Made by a program: the position numbers and the translations under genes. Below, in pieces: positions 36,900 through 49,280 of a stretch of 64,000 bases of DNA; within the stretch, counting starts at the first letter, position 1; every line of letters begins with the position of its first letter. The stretch is taken from NCBI GenBank assembly GCA_000507305.1, contig DF239648.1:62001-126000 (forward strand), read 5' to 3'. Source of the DNA: Breviolum minutum Mf 1.05b.01. Taxonomy: Eukaryota > Sar > Dinophyceae > Suessiales > Symbiodiniaceae. Under the pieces are notes generated by a model, which saw nothing but the letters and a program-made list of their open reading frames with translations, made no database searches and was not told the origin of the DNA.

Positions 36900-37768
36900 C
36901 TTTTGGAGAAGGATCCACAAGTTCTTAAAATCTTGTCACTAAGTACCAGAAAATCTATGGATGTCAATGGCACGTTTTATATCGTTTTATCATCAAAAGA
37001 TCATTGCCCACAAAAACATATGTGAATTCACATGCGCCCACAGGGCATACATAGAACTTAAATACATTGCCTGAAACACCTGCCACCATCCTGTTCTGTT
37101 ATGCAGAACATGAACCAGATTTGCAACCTCTTCATTACACCAGGAATATTCCATTATATTAAATTATATTAATATTCCATGCTTGGTTACTCATATCTGC
37201 CACGGTGTTGAGGCTATCATCTTGCGGCACCCCTAGTGGCTTCCAAGGCGATCACCGGCTCACGGAATAAATCCCTGCCATCTCTGCGGCAGCGCGTCTC
37301 TCCTACCGCAGCATCGTCGGCGAAAGGCGAACACTGGAAGGCAAACGTGAAAAGGATACTGCCCTTGCAGCTGGCCGGTCTCTGGCATTATCCGTGTCGT
37401 GAAAACACCCCGCGAAGACTTCCAGGTAGTCCTTGGCAGATGCCACTATAGTCTTCCTGTCACAAGTCAAGCAGCACAATCATGTTTGCCCAAAGCACTC
37501 ATGCTGGTGAATATGCTTTCACACTCATGCTGATCATGACTCAAACCAGCAACAAGCAACATCCCATAATGAATAGAAGCCTCAACGGAGCAGCTCCCAG
37601 CTTCACCGCACTGAGGCGCAGTGGCCGTGGCAGCCTTGACCAACAACAACAGGTGGAATTTCTGACAAAATGAGAGAATCATCCTTTGTTGCTTGCAACT
37701 TGCTGTTCCCGTTCTCGTCATAAATGACGAAAATGACGAAAATGACGAATATTTTGGCGATCATGATC

Positions 37769-37800
<32 letters not shown>

Positions 37801-37805
37801 CATGA
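37769..37805. repeat. (GAT)n microsatellite
   Basis: About ten GAT units, preceded by the related GACGAAAAT triplication at 37723-37750. Confidence 0.9.
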
Positions 37806-38015
37806 TGACGACGACAACGATACATGACAAGAATGATTGACATTGTCGTTGTCATTTTGCGTCAGAAGCAATCCCGTCTTAGCCATAATACATGGCATCA
37901 TCATAGTCGCATTTCAACAGAAAGCACAAAAATTAAAGTTCGTTGAAAGTCCATCAACTCAATCTTGCATATCCTGGATTTTCATCCAACGACCCTTACT
38001 TCGACCGTCCATCCA

Positions 38016-38250
38016 TCACAACAAAGAAATGTCTTTCGATATACCGCCCTCGAACGCCTCCCAGTAATCTTCAGGATGCGTTCCGCCTCCTGGCACGGGA
38101 ATTCCCTTGGAAACAGCCGTCAGCTTCAACTCGGTAAATCCGTCCCAGGTCCAGGCCGCCTCTGGACTCTTCGTCTTCATTCGGTTTTGAGGATCCCATT
38201 TGGCAGAGTTGTCGTGCTCATATCGCATGGCCTCGGTCCAACCAGCAAAT
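38016..38250 (-). CDS. Exon, unrecognised soluble protein
   Basis: The - strand frame includes RYEHDNSAKWDPQNRMKTK, then SPEAAWTWDGFTELKLTAV and GIPVPGGGTHPEDYWEAFEG. Strongly protein-like, rich in W and charged residues. Splice limits are approximate. Confidence 0.5.
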
Positions 38251-39302
38251 ACAAACAGCAACAAATGATTTACCAATGTTTCAACATCGTATCAGGTGCC
38301 CTTGCGGCACCACTTTTTTTTCAACTTCTTCAATTTCAAGTGTCAGTGCAACTGCTCCCACTTCGGCAGCCCACCTTGTCGGCAGGATCTGGTTGCCCAG
38401 AGCTTAGGGACGCGTGGGCACTTACCTGGCTCTTCTAAGTGAAAAGGTGGGATCGAAAAAAAGGAAGCTGTACACATGTACATAATAGTAAATACAAGTA
38501 CCTAAGTTCTTCCAAATGACGTATTTTCAATCCATCATGGCATAAGTGACTCTTCTAATTCATGTAAACATCCAAATTTTCAACTTTAAACCGCCGTCCG
38601 AAGTAACAAGCTTCCAAAACATGTCCGGGCAACCAAGGACGACCTGATGTGGTGAACTTGAGTGTGAAACATGGGAACTGTGCACTATACAAAAGGATCT
38701 CCTTTTCCAGTGATTCTACAATACTTGAAGTGGTTCATGTTATTTTCATGTATAATTTATGATATAAGTTTCAAATGTATCTATACAATCATGATTTCAC
38801 AGCTGGTAATCATATTGTAGTTCGTAGCCCAAAGCAAAGTTCAAAGTTCCTATCGTGTTTGGGACACTAACACAGATTGAGTAAATGAAGCATTAAACCA
38901 TGTGCAGCTGCAAACAAGTACCACTGACCTCCTAAGGTTGCAGCTGCTGACCCTCAAGACTAATGTTTTCATCATCACAGATCTGAACCCACATTCCGGC
39001 AGCCCCAAGTGACATGAAGACGTACATGTTTCATGTTTCTACTCTCCAGAATTGACTTCTCCCCCTTTTTTGGGATCGAAGAGATAGAACAGGAATTCAA
39101 GAGCCTGCTGCCATCAGAAGCATTGTACAGTATTGGTACTTGGTAGATCCTTGTAGCCGTATACTGACTTTACTACTTACTACTTGTCTTGAGAGAGATT
39201 GGGTCCATGTACCCTAATCTCATAATCGTGGCTAAAAACCCAATCCAGCAAACCAATCTCCCTCTCTTTTCGTAGACGTTGGAGCCTTGAGGTTCTCCTT
39301 AC

Positions 39303-39360
39303 CTCAAATTCGAATTCGCTCAGCATAGACCCCAAAGAGCATGTTTGATTCAACGAACAT
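39303..39360 (-). CDS. Short exon with a consensus GTAAGG donor
   Basis: Follows GTGCTGTAG and reads CSLNQTCSLGSMLSEFEFE up to GAG|GTAAGG. It is supported mainly by its splice sites. Confidence 0.4.
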
Positions 39361-39399
39361 CTACAGCACGCCAAAACGGTAGCTTCACTTTCATGCTCG

Positions 39400-42300
39400 T
39401 TGTCAGTGATCTGTGTTCAAAACACTTGCAACCTTGTCACATGTCTGCGTTGATGGTGTCAGAGTGTAGCCAACACACTTTCGAATCGAAGAAAGAATGA
39501 ATTTTCAATTCACGCTCCAACAGTGGGTAACTGGTGCAGAGTGTGGCACCGTCTCAGATCACGGTCAAAATCAAATCAAACATGCTCGCTGGCCCGTCTC
39601 CAAATGTTTCATTTCAGATTTTCACCCTGAAAACAGCACCCAAAACAGCACCCAAACATCCAACCGTGGCACCAAGTACCTCTCTTACGAGAAGTAAGAA
39701 ACCCTCATAGCATGTCATAGCTATCGCTCTGGGGAAAAAATTCAAGTTGCGGTTGTATCTCTGTTTCTTCTCTTCGATGCACAGAAGATGGGGTTTTGGG
39801 CAACATTTCAAGCGCAACATGGTAGACTCAGACGACTCCCCAAGTTGAGTTCCGTACGCCCACAAAGCTTGGAGTGAGTGCACTGGGAAGCCTCACTCAG
39901 ACCGCAACCTTCCACCTGTTGGGTGGGATCCGAAGTGATACATTTCAATGCCATATACTATGAACCAAAGAAGTTGGGAGTTTTGGGAGTGGGACCATGG
40001 ACACGGAGCAACAATATGTCACCATGCTACCTGTCATGGATGCCACCCTGCCAGGTCTTCATGAAGTTGGGACCCTACCAACATCCTCAGGCTCAGGCCA
40101 AAGCAGGATGGTGATCGTCAGGAGGCACTTTGGCCTGCACCCCAAATGGATGCACCACAACAGGTCCAAGATCTCCCATAACTATAGCATACAGTAACAC
40201 CTTATAACTATGGCACCTATACAATAAAGGGAAACCTCTGGCAATGGAGGCAAATCTAAGAGTTTCCGTACCACCAGAACTGTCGAAGTTTCCCTGCTTG
40301 AATTCCTTCCGGTGTGTCAAACAGTTAATGGCAAGAAACGCACTTCAGATGCACTCATCCCATTTCTTCCCAACAAAACAAATCTCTATTTGTCAAAGCC
40401 CCTACATCCACACCCTCCCGGTTGTTCGATCCGAGATAAAACTTGCCTCAACTGTTCTCTACAGAGACCTTGGTGGAGCATCAAATGTAATCTGAGTGAT
40501 TGTGTGTATGAGCCGGGTCAACTGCGTGCGATACCTTGTACCCCGATACCCTCTGCCAAAGCACCAGCAAATGCTGCGTATTCACTGGTACACACCGCAG
40601 TGCAAAGTTCTTTCAAAGATTCCGCTCGACCCAAATTCAATTATGCTGAACATGTCTGAAATGATTGCGACTCAGCTACTGGAAGGTCTCTCATCAGTTG
40701 CCATGGTCAATGGCGTAGTGCACCAAACATAATTCCCATAAATGCTAAGGTGCTACGAGTACGTCATGCTTCTCTTCGCAAGTCAATTAGACGCTGAAGC
40801 TGACTTTTTCTGAAGAAAAATTGGACGTCTTATGAACTTAGTTTCTTTTAGTACGTGCATTAATTGAAATGTTTGAAAGGTCGTAAATCTGCTTGCTGCC
40901 CTTGTAGGGCCACACCTGCTGGGATTCTAAAGTCTTGCTTGTTGCCGGTAAACTGGCTTAGGGGCATGCAGTTTTTACAACATACTCCATGATATTTCTG
41001 ATATTTCGTGATTACGATCTAGAGTAATATTCCTAGCATCATGAGTGTCCGAGTTCTTCCGGGTAAATGGATAGAGCTTGATCAGCAGCAACTGAAGGTC
41101 GAATCAATGAACACACCTGCTGCCTGCCATCGATCAAACGACTTGTGACGAGACGTGATCAGCACTTGAAAAATGGGCTTTTTCCCACGCTGGGATTGCA
41201 GCGTACCTGTGAAACAGTGTACATCCACATGCTGAGCCAGCATCACATTGTAGTTCTGAAACACCGAAATGACGCCATGTGATGGACAGTGGCCGGTAAT
41301 TGGATAGAGACTTGACGGATTGTCCAAATGGGACTGGAATTAGACGGCCCAACATCCTGCAAAAAACAGTTGTGATTCTTGCTGCTGGTGAAACAATGGG
41401 GGCAATCAATTCGACTCCTCCCCGCCCAGGATGCACTTCACCCAGCTTCCTGTGCGAAAACTTTCAGTGGCACTGGCAGTGTGCATATTTTCAAATCTAG
41501 ACAGATCAAATTCAAACCCAAATTGATTTTGACTCTCACACATCTTTCTTGCCCTTTCTCCATCTTGTCTGCACCATAGCTATGAAGCTTTGCTCTCTGT
41601 GTGTTCTTCCGCCCCAGCGCCAAACTCTTGTCCTCTCGTCAGGCGGCTTTGGCGCGGCGCAGGCTTTTCACCAACGCCCAGATCTGCGACTTGGCCTTTG
41701 GTCGTGTGGCACAGGGCTGGAAATCAACGGTGTGCTGTGGAGAACGTTAGTAAAGGTAGACGAGAGGTCCAGACTTTAGCCAATAGAGTTGTACAAAAGC
41801 TGCAAAATAGTTGGGTTTGCTGAAAAACGCGTATATCATATGTATAATATATGTATATATCAAATATAAGTAACTATATGTAACACTATATACAGTACAT
41901 GCACATTCCCATGTACTAGATTCTTAGATTGGATGGGAACATCAACTTTATGTATTGAAACACTGGGACGCCATCGATCAAGCCACTCGGTGGGGCGAAG
42001 ATCAACAGCACAATTCTGCCCAACGTACCTCCTCTACAGGGAGCTCTTCGGCCGGATAAGTGGTACCTGCCAATGGGAACGTGCAACGTCAGACCCAGTG
42101 TCGTTCCATTGTACAGTGTGCTTCTCACACACCAGCATTTTGGGCACTGCTCACTTCCTACACAACGAATTCTTTCTGAAGAACTAAGGCCTCCATCCAT
42201 CTGACCCCTCATAGTCTATTCATTGTCTCAGGCCCTGTCGCGCTACGGCACCTAGCATTCGAGCGCATGCTTCCAACTCTTTTCCATCCAGGAGGCTACA

Positions 42301-44029
42301 CCTTGCCACAGGTCAAATGAGGTGACATCGGCCAGCCCGGTGTGTGGAAAATCTTGCCACGAACTGCCCACCCTGCTTGAAATAGCACCGGAGCCCTCCA
42401 GACCCCCTGGGTTGTGAATGAGGTGCCAAAAGAATCATCACTCCTTCACAAATTCATATAAGACTTGAAGAGAATTCGTGTCCATCTACAAGAGCTACAA
42501 CCATCTTTGGGCGCCATCAGGTCACTGACCCCCAAATCCTCTACGTGCATCAAATCTTTAGTGTGGCAGATGTGGCAGGAGGCTCTTAATCTTTAGTGCA
42601 TGCAATGCACACAGAAATCTGAAAATCGGGGTACTTGTACCTGCAGGGTTTCCAAATCCTTCAAACAGCGAGGCAAAAGGGAGAATCTCATGCTGGTTGA
42701 AAGATATGAAAGCATACGCAACGGATATCATTTCTTCGGGTTTAGTGAAAACTAGTGGCTCTGATCGCTTATACTGCCACCAAAAGGCCCTTCCAAACGG
42801 CTCATGAGGTCTGCCAGGCTCATCGATGCGCTACCGGAAAACGCCTGGACTGCTTTTGGACCGTCAGTCAGCAGTCGGTCATCATTATTCCTTTCTTGTT
42901 GAAGGGCATTTGGAGGAGATATCTTCTTTCAACCAAACTTTCAGAAGCATTGAAGGCACCAGTTGACCAGTGCTTCTGCAACATCAAGATGTTTCGTTGG
43001 CGTTTTGGATGGACTTTCGTTCCATTGAGAACAAGCGGAAACAGAAAGTGGTAGGACGACGGGCGATTGACTCGCCTCGTCCAAGACTGTATAGAATTTC
43101 TCCTCGTCCTTCCGATTGTTGCCAGTTAGGTGGTACAAATAGGTACAAATCAGCAAAAGCTGATTTCGGCTCAAACAACAGTCAAAATCAGTCAAAATAA
43201 AATTTAGGCACGCAACAAAGGCAGTGTGCGAAGTTCGATATTTACAGCAGCAATCACCAGAAGATACTCTCCGTTGAACACCCATTATGTAGTTTGCACA
43301 GTGACTCGTCCTGTGCGCTTGTGTCATTCTTCACAATGGCCTTCCTCAGCAGATTGAAGCAAATCATTCAGTGAAAATGGTGTGAGACCTATTTCCGGAG
43401 CCAAAGACCAGTGCGGAAACACCCCACACACACGACCCATGATTTCTGACAAGCTTGGCCCACACCCATGGAAATTGGTCCATTTAGGGAGTCGTCGTCG
43501 TCCATTTCCACCAGAAAATAAGTGCCAAAGGACTCAAAGGAGAGCATGGAACGGATGAGTCCAACCTCGGGTGCTTCGAATCTGCAAAGACTTGCAAATT
43601 GCATGGTATTCGTCTTCCAAAGGTGCTGCTGTTTCAACTCATTCTTGCACCTTCCCTCACAGAAACAGTGTATTTGCAGTTGCTCCGTCCATCTCCTGGA
43701 AAATTCTGGAGTCTATGCAGGTGTATCCATTCTTGTCTATATATACATATGTATCCGGCTATGATTGCCACCAACTGGCTGCAACTGAGGCACTGCTCTA
43801 GGACAGAAACTTGCATAAGAGATCATATTGTCCGCATTCACCTGTCAATCACATTCAATCACCGGGTGATTAGGAAGCTCGAAATCTCACGGTAGTTTAG
43901 GGCTGGTGCAAAAAATGAAATAGATTGAAATAGTTTCCCTTAACCACCATCCGAAGTATTCGGAAATGCCATCATGTCTTGAGTTTCTCCACAAACCTGT
44001 GGTTTTCTGGCAAGACCCCAAGCAATGCC
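39400..44029. other. Sparse region with weak - strand candidates
   Basis: Possible exon fragments near 39760-39880 and 43500-43630 on the - strand cannot be bounded. TA tracts lie at 41830-41900. Nothing else is supported. Confidence 0.3.
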
Positions 44030-45441
44030 TCAGCTTCGCTGAGAACGGTGTAGATCTGCATACGCGTCAAACCCAACATGGCCTCCAACACAGGTGGATG
44101 AGGTCAACGCCAGTTTCACAAGCCGTTTCCGCCCAAAGTTCAAGGCAAGGCATCTTCTTCCAATGATGCATTTCATTGAGGAACCCCGGAACCCCTTGAT
44201 TTGGGAGCAACACATGTCAAAAAACAGAGGTCAGTCCATATCCTTAATGCACCATAAAGTTTTAAAGTTGATATACTATATAATTACACGTAGTTGCATT
44301 GGGTTCCAGGAAAGTCTTCGTGACTCCATGATTTCCAATCCGCCTGGTGAAGCAAGTCTCTCATCTCATCCAGACCCAACATGCCAGTCATTTCAGTGTC
44401 CTTGCAGTTGCTAAAAAGAACTGAGAGACGGAGAGAAGGATTTCTAGGACCTTGGGACTTTAAGAGTATCAAACAAATTTCATTTCAGTTAGGCTTTTTC
44501 GTGCATCACACAGGAATGCCCCAAGTATGAAACTGGATCTTACGAAGTGCATCCTCAGTCTGTGCGTGGATGGGAAGGTTGAACCCTCCCTTTTTTCCCC
44601 TAAAGTTCAATAAACCAAACCAGTTGTTGCGTTATTCCAGGATTGCTCGGAAAGCAATGGAAAACAAATACTCCATCCCAGTAATTTGAAATACCACATG
44701 GCGCAGGTGTGAAACGTGTCCTTGGCTTTGAAGAGGTCCAAAATGTACTGTGCCAGCTCATCATTCTCTAGCTCAGTCTCAAGCAATCGAAGCCTCGATT
44801 GCGAAAAGAACCGGAGCCAAGTCTGCAAAATCGACGTGTTTTTGAAAGCGTCATGATCCGGAGTGGGCATCCATTGATCAGTTGGCTGATAGCAAGAAAC
44901 ACATCAAGTGAGTTGACAGGAGGCTCCATTTGTGATCGAATTCTATCAAATCAAATTCCATCGTAACCAGCAGTAACTCCTAGCTTTACCGGATGGCCCT
45001 TCCACCGTCGCAACAGCCTCAGCCCAGCTGGGACCCAGGGACGAAGCCATCTTTTGGAGCAAGTCGAAGGCGAAAGGTACAAACTCTCGGTAAGAGACGT
45101 TGCCATCACGGTCCTTTTGTTTTGAGGATGCATGGGTCCATGCTGCAAAACCGTAAAGGTGCTGGTACTGTCACCAACAAAATCAACAGTAGGTGGTGGG
45201 AAGAACTGTGAAGTGGACTCCTGGTCCCCTGGTGAAGTGAGGGAGAATGGAAATTCTTCCAGTTTAAAAGTTTAACCAAACCTCGTTTTGAAATCACCTT
45301 AAAATGTCTGGAGTTGGTGTCTACAGAATACCTTTTTAGAAACAGCTTGCTTCACCAAGCCAGTCCCCATTCCCTGCTCTCTCCTGATCCACCTGAAACA
45401 TGATGGCATTGATTTCGCGTCGCGTCAACCTCAACACACCG
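44030..45441 (-). CDS. Multi-EF-hand calcium-binding protein, several exons
   Basis: EF-hands bind Ca2+ through a 12-residue loop. Sense-order exons: 45393-45441 (GVLRLTRREINAIMFQ, entering helix); 44999-45113 (DRDGNVSYREFVPFAFDLL, loop residues D/D/G/S and leaving helix, then QKMASSLGPSWAEAVATVEG); 44721-44885, 55 codons (TWLRFFSQSRLRLLETELEN then DELAQYILDLFKAK); 44344-44400, 19 codons (DTEMTGMLGLDEMRDLLHQ); and about 44030-44100 (AMLGLTRMQIYTVLSEAEA). The recurring GxLxLTRxxI and DELxxYI helices are typical of long dinoflagellate EF-hand proteins. Several loops lie across introns, so the number of functional hands is unknown. The 44344 exon ends at a GC donor. Start and stop are not located. 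Confidence 0.7.
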
Positions 45442-45449
45442 CTTTGGGG

Positions 45450-46420
45450 GGTGTGAAACCAGTCCAACCATTTCGATGGCACATTTCACTTAGTAATGTT
45501 CCTCAAATCGAGGCACTTTTCAAGATCCCAACATTCCAGGAAAAAGGTGGGACATCACTCATCCTGACTCATCCTGTACATCGGCTTGGTCTTTTACACA
45601 CCTCTCACTATTTACAGTATACCTTGTTGCTTTCATAGGGGCCTTTTCGTGGGGTAAACAAAATGTCGTTGAATGAGATCCTGACCCAAGCTCCATTGAC
45701 GTCAGTGCAGCCACAAATTCCTTGGTCAGCCAAACGGCAACCAATCTTGGCCCGTCGTGTCCCAAAATCCCATTCCTCACATTTCCTTAGCAAAAATGTT
45801 CAGTGTGATAGAAAGCGTTGGAACAGCTACACCCAAAAGTCGCCACATCGACTCCGAATCAATCCACTTTCTACAACAAAATACAATGGACCCCTCGCAT
45901 GGTGACAAACATGGGCTGGCCTGCTTGTTCAAGATACCGCTGCGGTCCTCACAGTCGCCACAAATGCCCGTTTCCCCGCTTTCCACTCCATGTGCCCGTC
46001 ATCAATGACCGCCGGCCGTTCCATTTACATCTCAAAAGTGTGATATGGGCAAATTTGGATATCAATTGGATACGCATATTATATAATTATATTATATATT
46101 ATTGTTGGATCCATTCAATGTGGGTGAATCGTAACATCTTGCCAAGTGGATTTGTGTGAAGCAAGGCCATCTTGGAGGATTGCATAGCTAAACTACCATT
46201 TGCGGTGACGTGACAAATGTTGCTACAATTCACCCACATTCAAAAAAATATGGCTTCAAAGAAGAATCGCCTTGTGAATAGGAAAAATGCTGTCCCGCAA
46301 AGTCAAAGGTCGCAATATCTCGAAGTGGGATAGAATCGTAGGAATTCACAAGTTGCAATTAGAGAAGGTACACACGAGTCTAGCACATCTTGCCCACCCA
46401 CAATAATATGAGTTATACAA
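45450..46420. other. Weak - strand coding hints only
   Basis: Short open stretches at about 45620-45790 on the - strand are protein-like but unbounded. Otherwise no feature was seen. Confidence 0.3.
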
Positions 46421-46423
46421 CTT

Positions 46424-46528
46424 CACGGTAAGATGGCATCCACACCACGAACTTTATAATGGCATACGCGCGATTTTAGGATTATGAAAATTACAATGGG
46501 TTTCCCTGGTGGATGCCATCTTACCGTG
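46424..46528. repeat. Hairpin with perfect 20-bp arms carrying the intron motif
   Basis: The left arm CACGGTAAGATGGCATCCAC (46424-46443) is repeated as its exact reverse complement at 46509-46528, spanning 105 bp. The arms contain the same AAGATGGCAT core found at intron ends to the right, and either strand reads GGTAAG, a consensus 5' splice site. It resembles a small inverted-repeat element or introner. Confidence 0.75.
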
Positions 46529-47004
46529 CCTATATGGATCGGTCGGTGCAATTTTTTTTATGAACAACAAGATGGCATATGATTGGTTCATGGTGATGCC
46601 AACTAAACCGCCACTACAAATCCAATATATATATATATATCTATATAAATATATAGAAACTCTTGGTGCGATCAGAATTGAGAAAAACATGGAAAAAAGA
46701 AGGGCATCGTTTGACCGGCGGACCATTTCTCATTTTCCCCCATAGAAGAACTCCACGCTTCAACACCGAAGATAGATTCATCGACGATGATTTCTCTACA
46801 GATTTTCCAGCTTAGTCAGCCGGGTAGACCATGCACTCGCATCTGTGGGATTGCATTCGATATGCCATTTCAAGCAAAGGACTGCAATCGCTGTTGGGCA
46901 GCCGCCAACTCCTGTGCGTGGCGTGTTGCGCAAGCAAGCTCCCGTAAGTTCTAGATTCGCGATGGAATTAGTAGATCGCACCGGCTTAGATGACATATAA
47001 ATAT

Positions 47005-47198
47005 CTAAAAACATTTTCTCAACACAAGCTCCTCTTCCAGCTCGCTTTCTGTCATCCCTGCAAGCTCTGACATCGCACGTCTCGGGACATAGCCGCAGGC
47101 CACCCAAGCATACATGAACATCTTTCGCGTCAAATTCAGCCACTCCTGCATGCACAATTCCAAAATCTCTTTGATCTGGACAGAGCGCTTCGGTGCTC
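47005..47198 (-). CDS. Exon, helical charged protein
   Basis: Follows ATTTGCAAG and reads SVQIKEILELCMQEWLNLTR, then KMFMYAWVACGYVPRRAM and LAGMTESELEEELVLRK. Predicted to be helical. A second overlapping frame is open but less protein-like. Confidence 0.5.
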
Positions 47199-47632
47199 CT
47201 TGCAAATGATGGCATATGTGAGAAGTTCAAGGAAAAGCCGCCCAAAATGACAGGCGAAGAAATGTAACATGTGAACACATATTGACTATCCACTGAATTA
47301 TCCTGGATCATCCTGGCAAATTTATTGGTATTGCCATGATATGCCATGTTAATGTTCAAATGTTTGTTCTTGACCTGTCATGCAAATTACCAGGTACAAA
47401 AAAACAGCGAATCATCCAGCCTCTACCTGATTCATTCACGAATGATATCCATCTATGCAGGGAAGAAAAATGCCTAGAATATGTTATGTCTCTCTGCGTG
47501 CAGTTTTTTCTATCTTGGATTACAGTGGTAGATGTGTTGGCATTGCAATAAATCAACGATATGCCATCTTGCTGTTCAAAGGAAACTGAAAGTACACACG
47601 AGTGTTAGGTCTGGTTTTTGGACCCCTCAAAG

Positions 47633-47701
47633 CACGGTAAGATGGCGTATACCATGGACACCCATTGAAATTTATCATGGAGTGGATGCAATCTTACCGT
47701 G
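47633..47701. repeat. Second hairpin of the motif family
   Basis: CACGGTAAGAT at 47633-47643 pairs with ATCTTACCGTG at 47691-47701. Arm identity continues imperfectly inward (GGCGTATACC versus AGTGGATGCA). Total span is 69 bp. Confidence 0.65.
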
Positions 47702-47834
47702 ACCCTATATGTATATATATATATATATGAATCCATGCCCATTCAAGGTCAGAATCACTGCTGGCAAAAAATGATTTCAAGTGTCAGCAAGCTTAAATAT
47801 CACAACAGATTTGAACGGCTAGATGGCATATGTC

Positions 47835-48034
47835 ATATAAAATGGGGAAGATTTGTTCCAAACTCAAGACCCAGAAAAAAAAATCTCCTGTCGGCCCGAT
47901 GGGTAACTCATGAAAGGCCTTGCTATCGAAGTATGTTTGGCCGAAACCAAGCTGGATGTCTGATACCAGTCTCACCCTTTGCTTGAAGAATCCAAATACC
48001 TGGTCAGCCGGCTGTCCTTTTGCCGACCAGCCGC
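47835..48034 (-). CDS. Exon preceding a GA-type motif intron
   Basis: Follows CATGCTGCAG and reads GGWSAKGQPADQVFGFFKQR, then VSDIQLGFGQTYFDSKAFHE and LPIGPTGDFF. It ends at TATAT|GACATATGCC, a GA donor placed directly before the shared motif. No family is known. Confidence 0.45.
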
Positions 48035-48184
48035 CTGCAGCATGATCACGGAAGCGATGGCGAATTGTAGCCCCACAGAATTTGAAAACAAATTCAAAAA
48101 AATGCATACTATTACAAACATTAAAACTAGTTTAACACAAACTACAAGGCTGTCCCAAAGCGGTGGAAATAGAAAGCGCTGCAC

Positions 48185-48593
48185 TTTCAAAGACTGAAGT
48201 TGGCCTGGCATAGCTGGAGATAAGTGGATATTCTGGCTTGAAGCCCACAAAGAACGCCTTTCCTGCATTGCTGGCGAGCCACCGTGGCATCCCGTGAACG
48301 CGTCACAAAGTACGGCTCCCATAGTTTCCATACCCACGCCCAGCTCATGTCGACGAAGCTTGAATGCTGCACTGTAAAGACATTGATACATTTCTAGTAT
48401 GCTTTCACCACACATGAAATGTGTTGAAGCATTGTTTTGGATGATGTACAATCGTCCCTCGTGCTGTTTGTTGAATTCCAAACGCAGCTGACCGGAGATT
48501 CCGCCGGCGCCGACTGAGATAGCCATGGGTCCTGGACGGCCGTCAGCCCAGATACTTCCACAGAACGTGAAGGCCTTGCGGGCCTCAACAATT
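48185..48593 (-). CDS. Large exon of the motif-intron gene
   Basis: Follows AATTGTTGAG and reads RKAFTFCGSIWADGRPGPM, then GGISGQLRLEFNKQHEGRLY, MCGESILEMYQCLYSAAFKL and SSQNIHLSPAMPGQLQSLK, to a GTGCAG donor. Well-formed protein sequence over about 135 codons, with no recognised domain. Confidence 0.55.
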
Positions 48594-48734
48594 ACTCGCA
48601 CCACAAGATGGCATATGATGACTCAACGTGTGCGGCCACACCACACCTCCCATTTATATATATATATAATTATATATATGTATGCACTTGCACACTCAAA
48701 TGTAAGAACAAAAGAGACAAAAAAGACAATATAC

Positions 48735-48965
48735 AAGGCCCCAGTGGCTCCACTAATGGGATCCAAGCGGAAGTCCTCCATCCTCTCCCCATTGGTACGG
48801 TTTTGGGATATCTTCTTGGAGCTCTGATTCTTCTTCTTCTTGATGCAGGTTTTGCCTCTGATCCGTTTTTTTGGCGCAACTGGTACTGAAGCTTGGTTTC
48901 TGCGCCCCTTGCGGGTTGCAAATCTCGCAGTCTGATACAATGGCCGCCAGGTTTGATCGAAATTC
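48735..48965 (-). CDS. Lysine-rich exon
   Basis: Exactly 77 codons between GATGCTGAG and a GTATAT donor. It reads NFDQTWRPLYQTARFATRKG then a basic stretch with KKRIRGKTCIKKKKNQSSKK. The basic stretch could be a nuclear localisation signal (inference). Confidence 0.5.
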
Positions 48966-48984
48966 CTCAGCATCGGAATTAGAA

Positions 48985-49280
48985 CAACAAGATGGCATAC
49001 ACTTCCAAATCTTCCAAGCTGAAGTATCAAGTATGAAAGATAGAAAACCTATTGGCCGAGAAAAAAACTATCCTGTTCCCAACAAGGTTCAAGCAAAGTC
49101 CGTATGGGATACCTTTTTCCTCTAAATTCGAACAACAAGATGGCATACACTTCCAAATCTTCCAAGCTGAAGTATCAAGTATGAAAGATAGAAAACCTAT
49201 TGGCCGAGAAAAAAAACTATCCTGTTCCCACCAAGGTTCAAGCAAAGTCCGTATGGGATACCGTTTTCCTCTAAGAGCTT
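48985..49280. repeat. 148-bp tandem duplication including the intron motif
   Basis: Two nearly identical 148-bp copies start at about 48985 and 49133. GATGGCATAC lies at 48991 and 49139. Each copy contains a motif donor and a coding-like stretch GIPYGLCLNLGGNRIVFF, with G changed to V in one copy. The period is not a multiple of three. This is a recent unit of intron-exon cassette growth. Confidence 0.85.
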
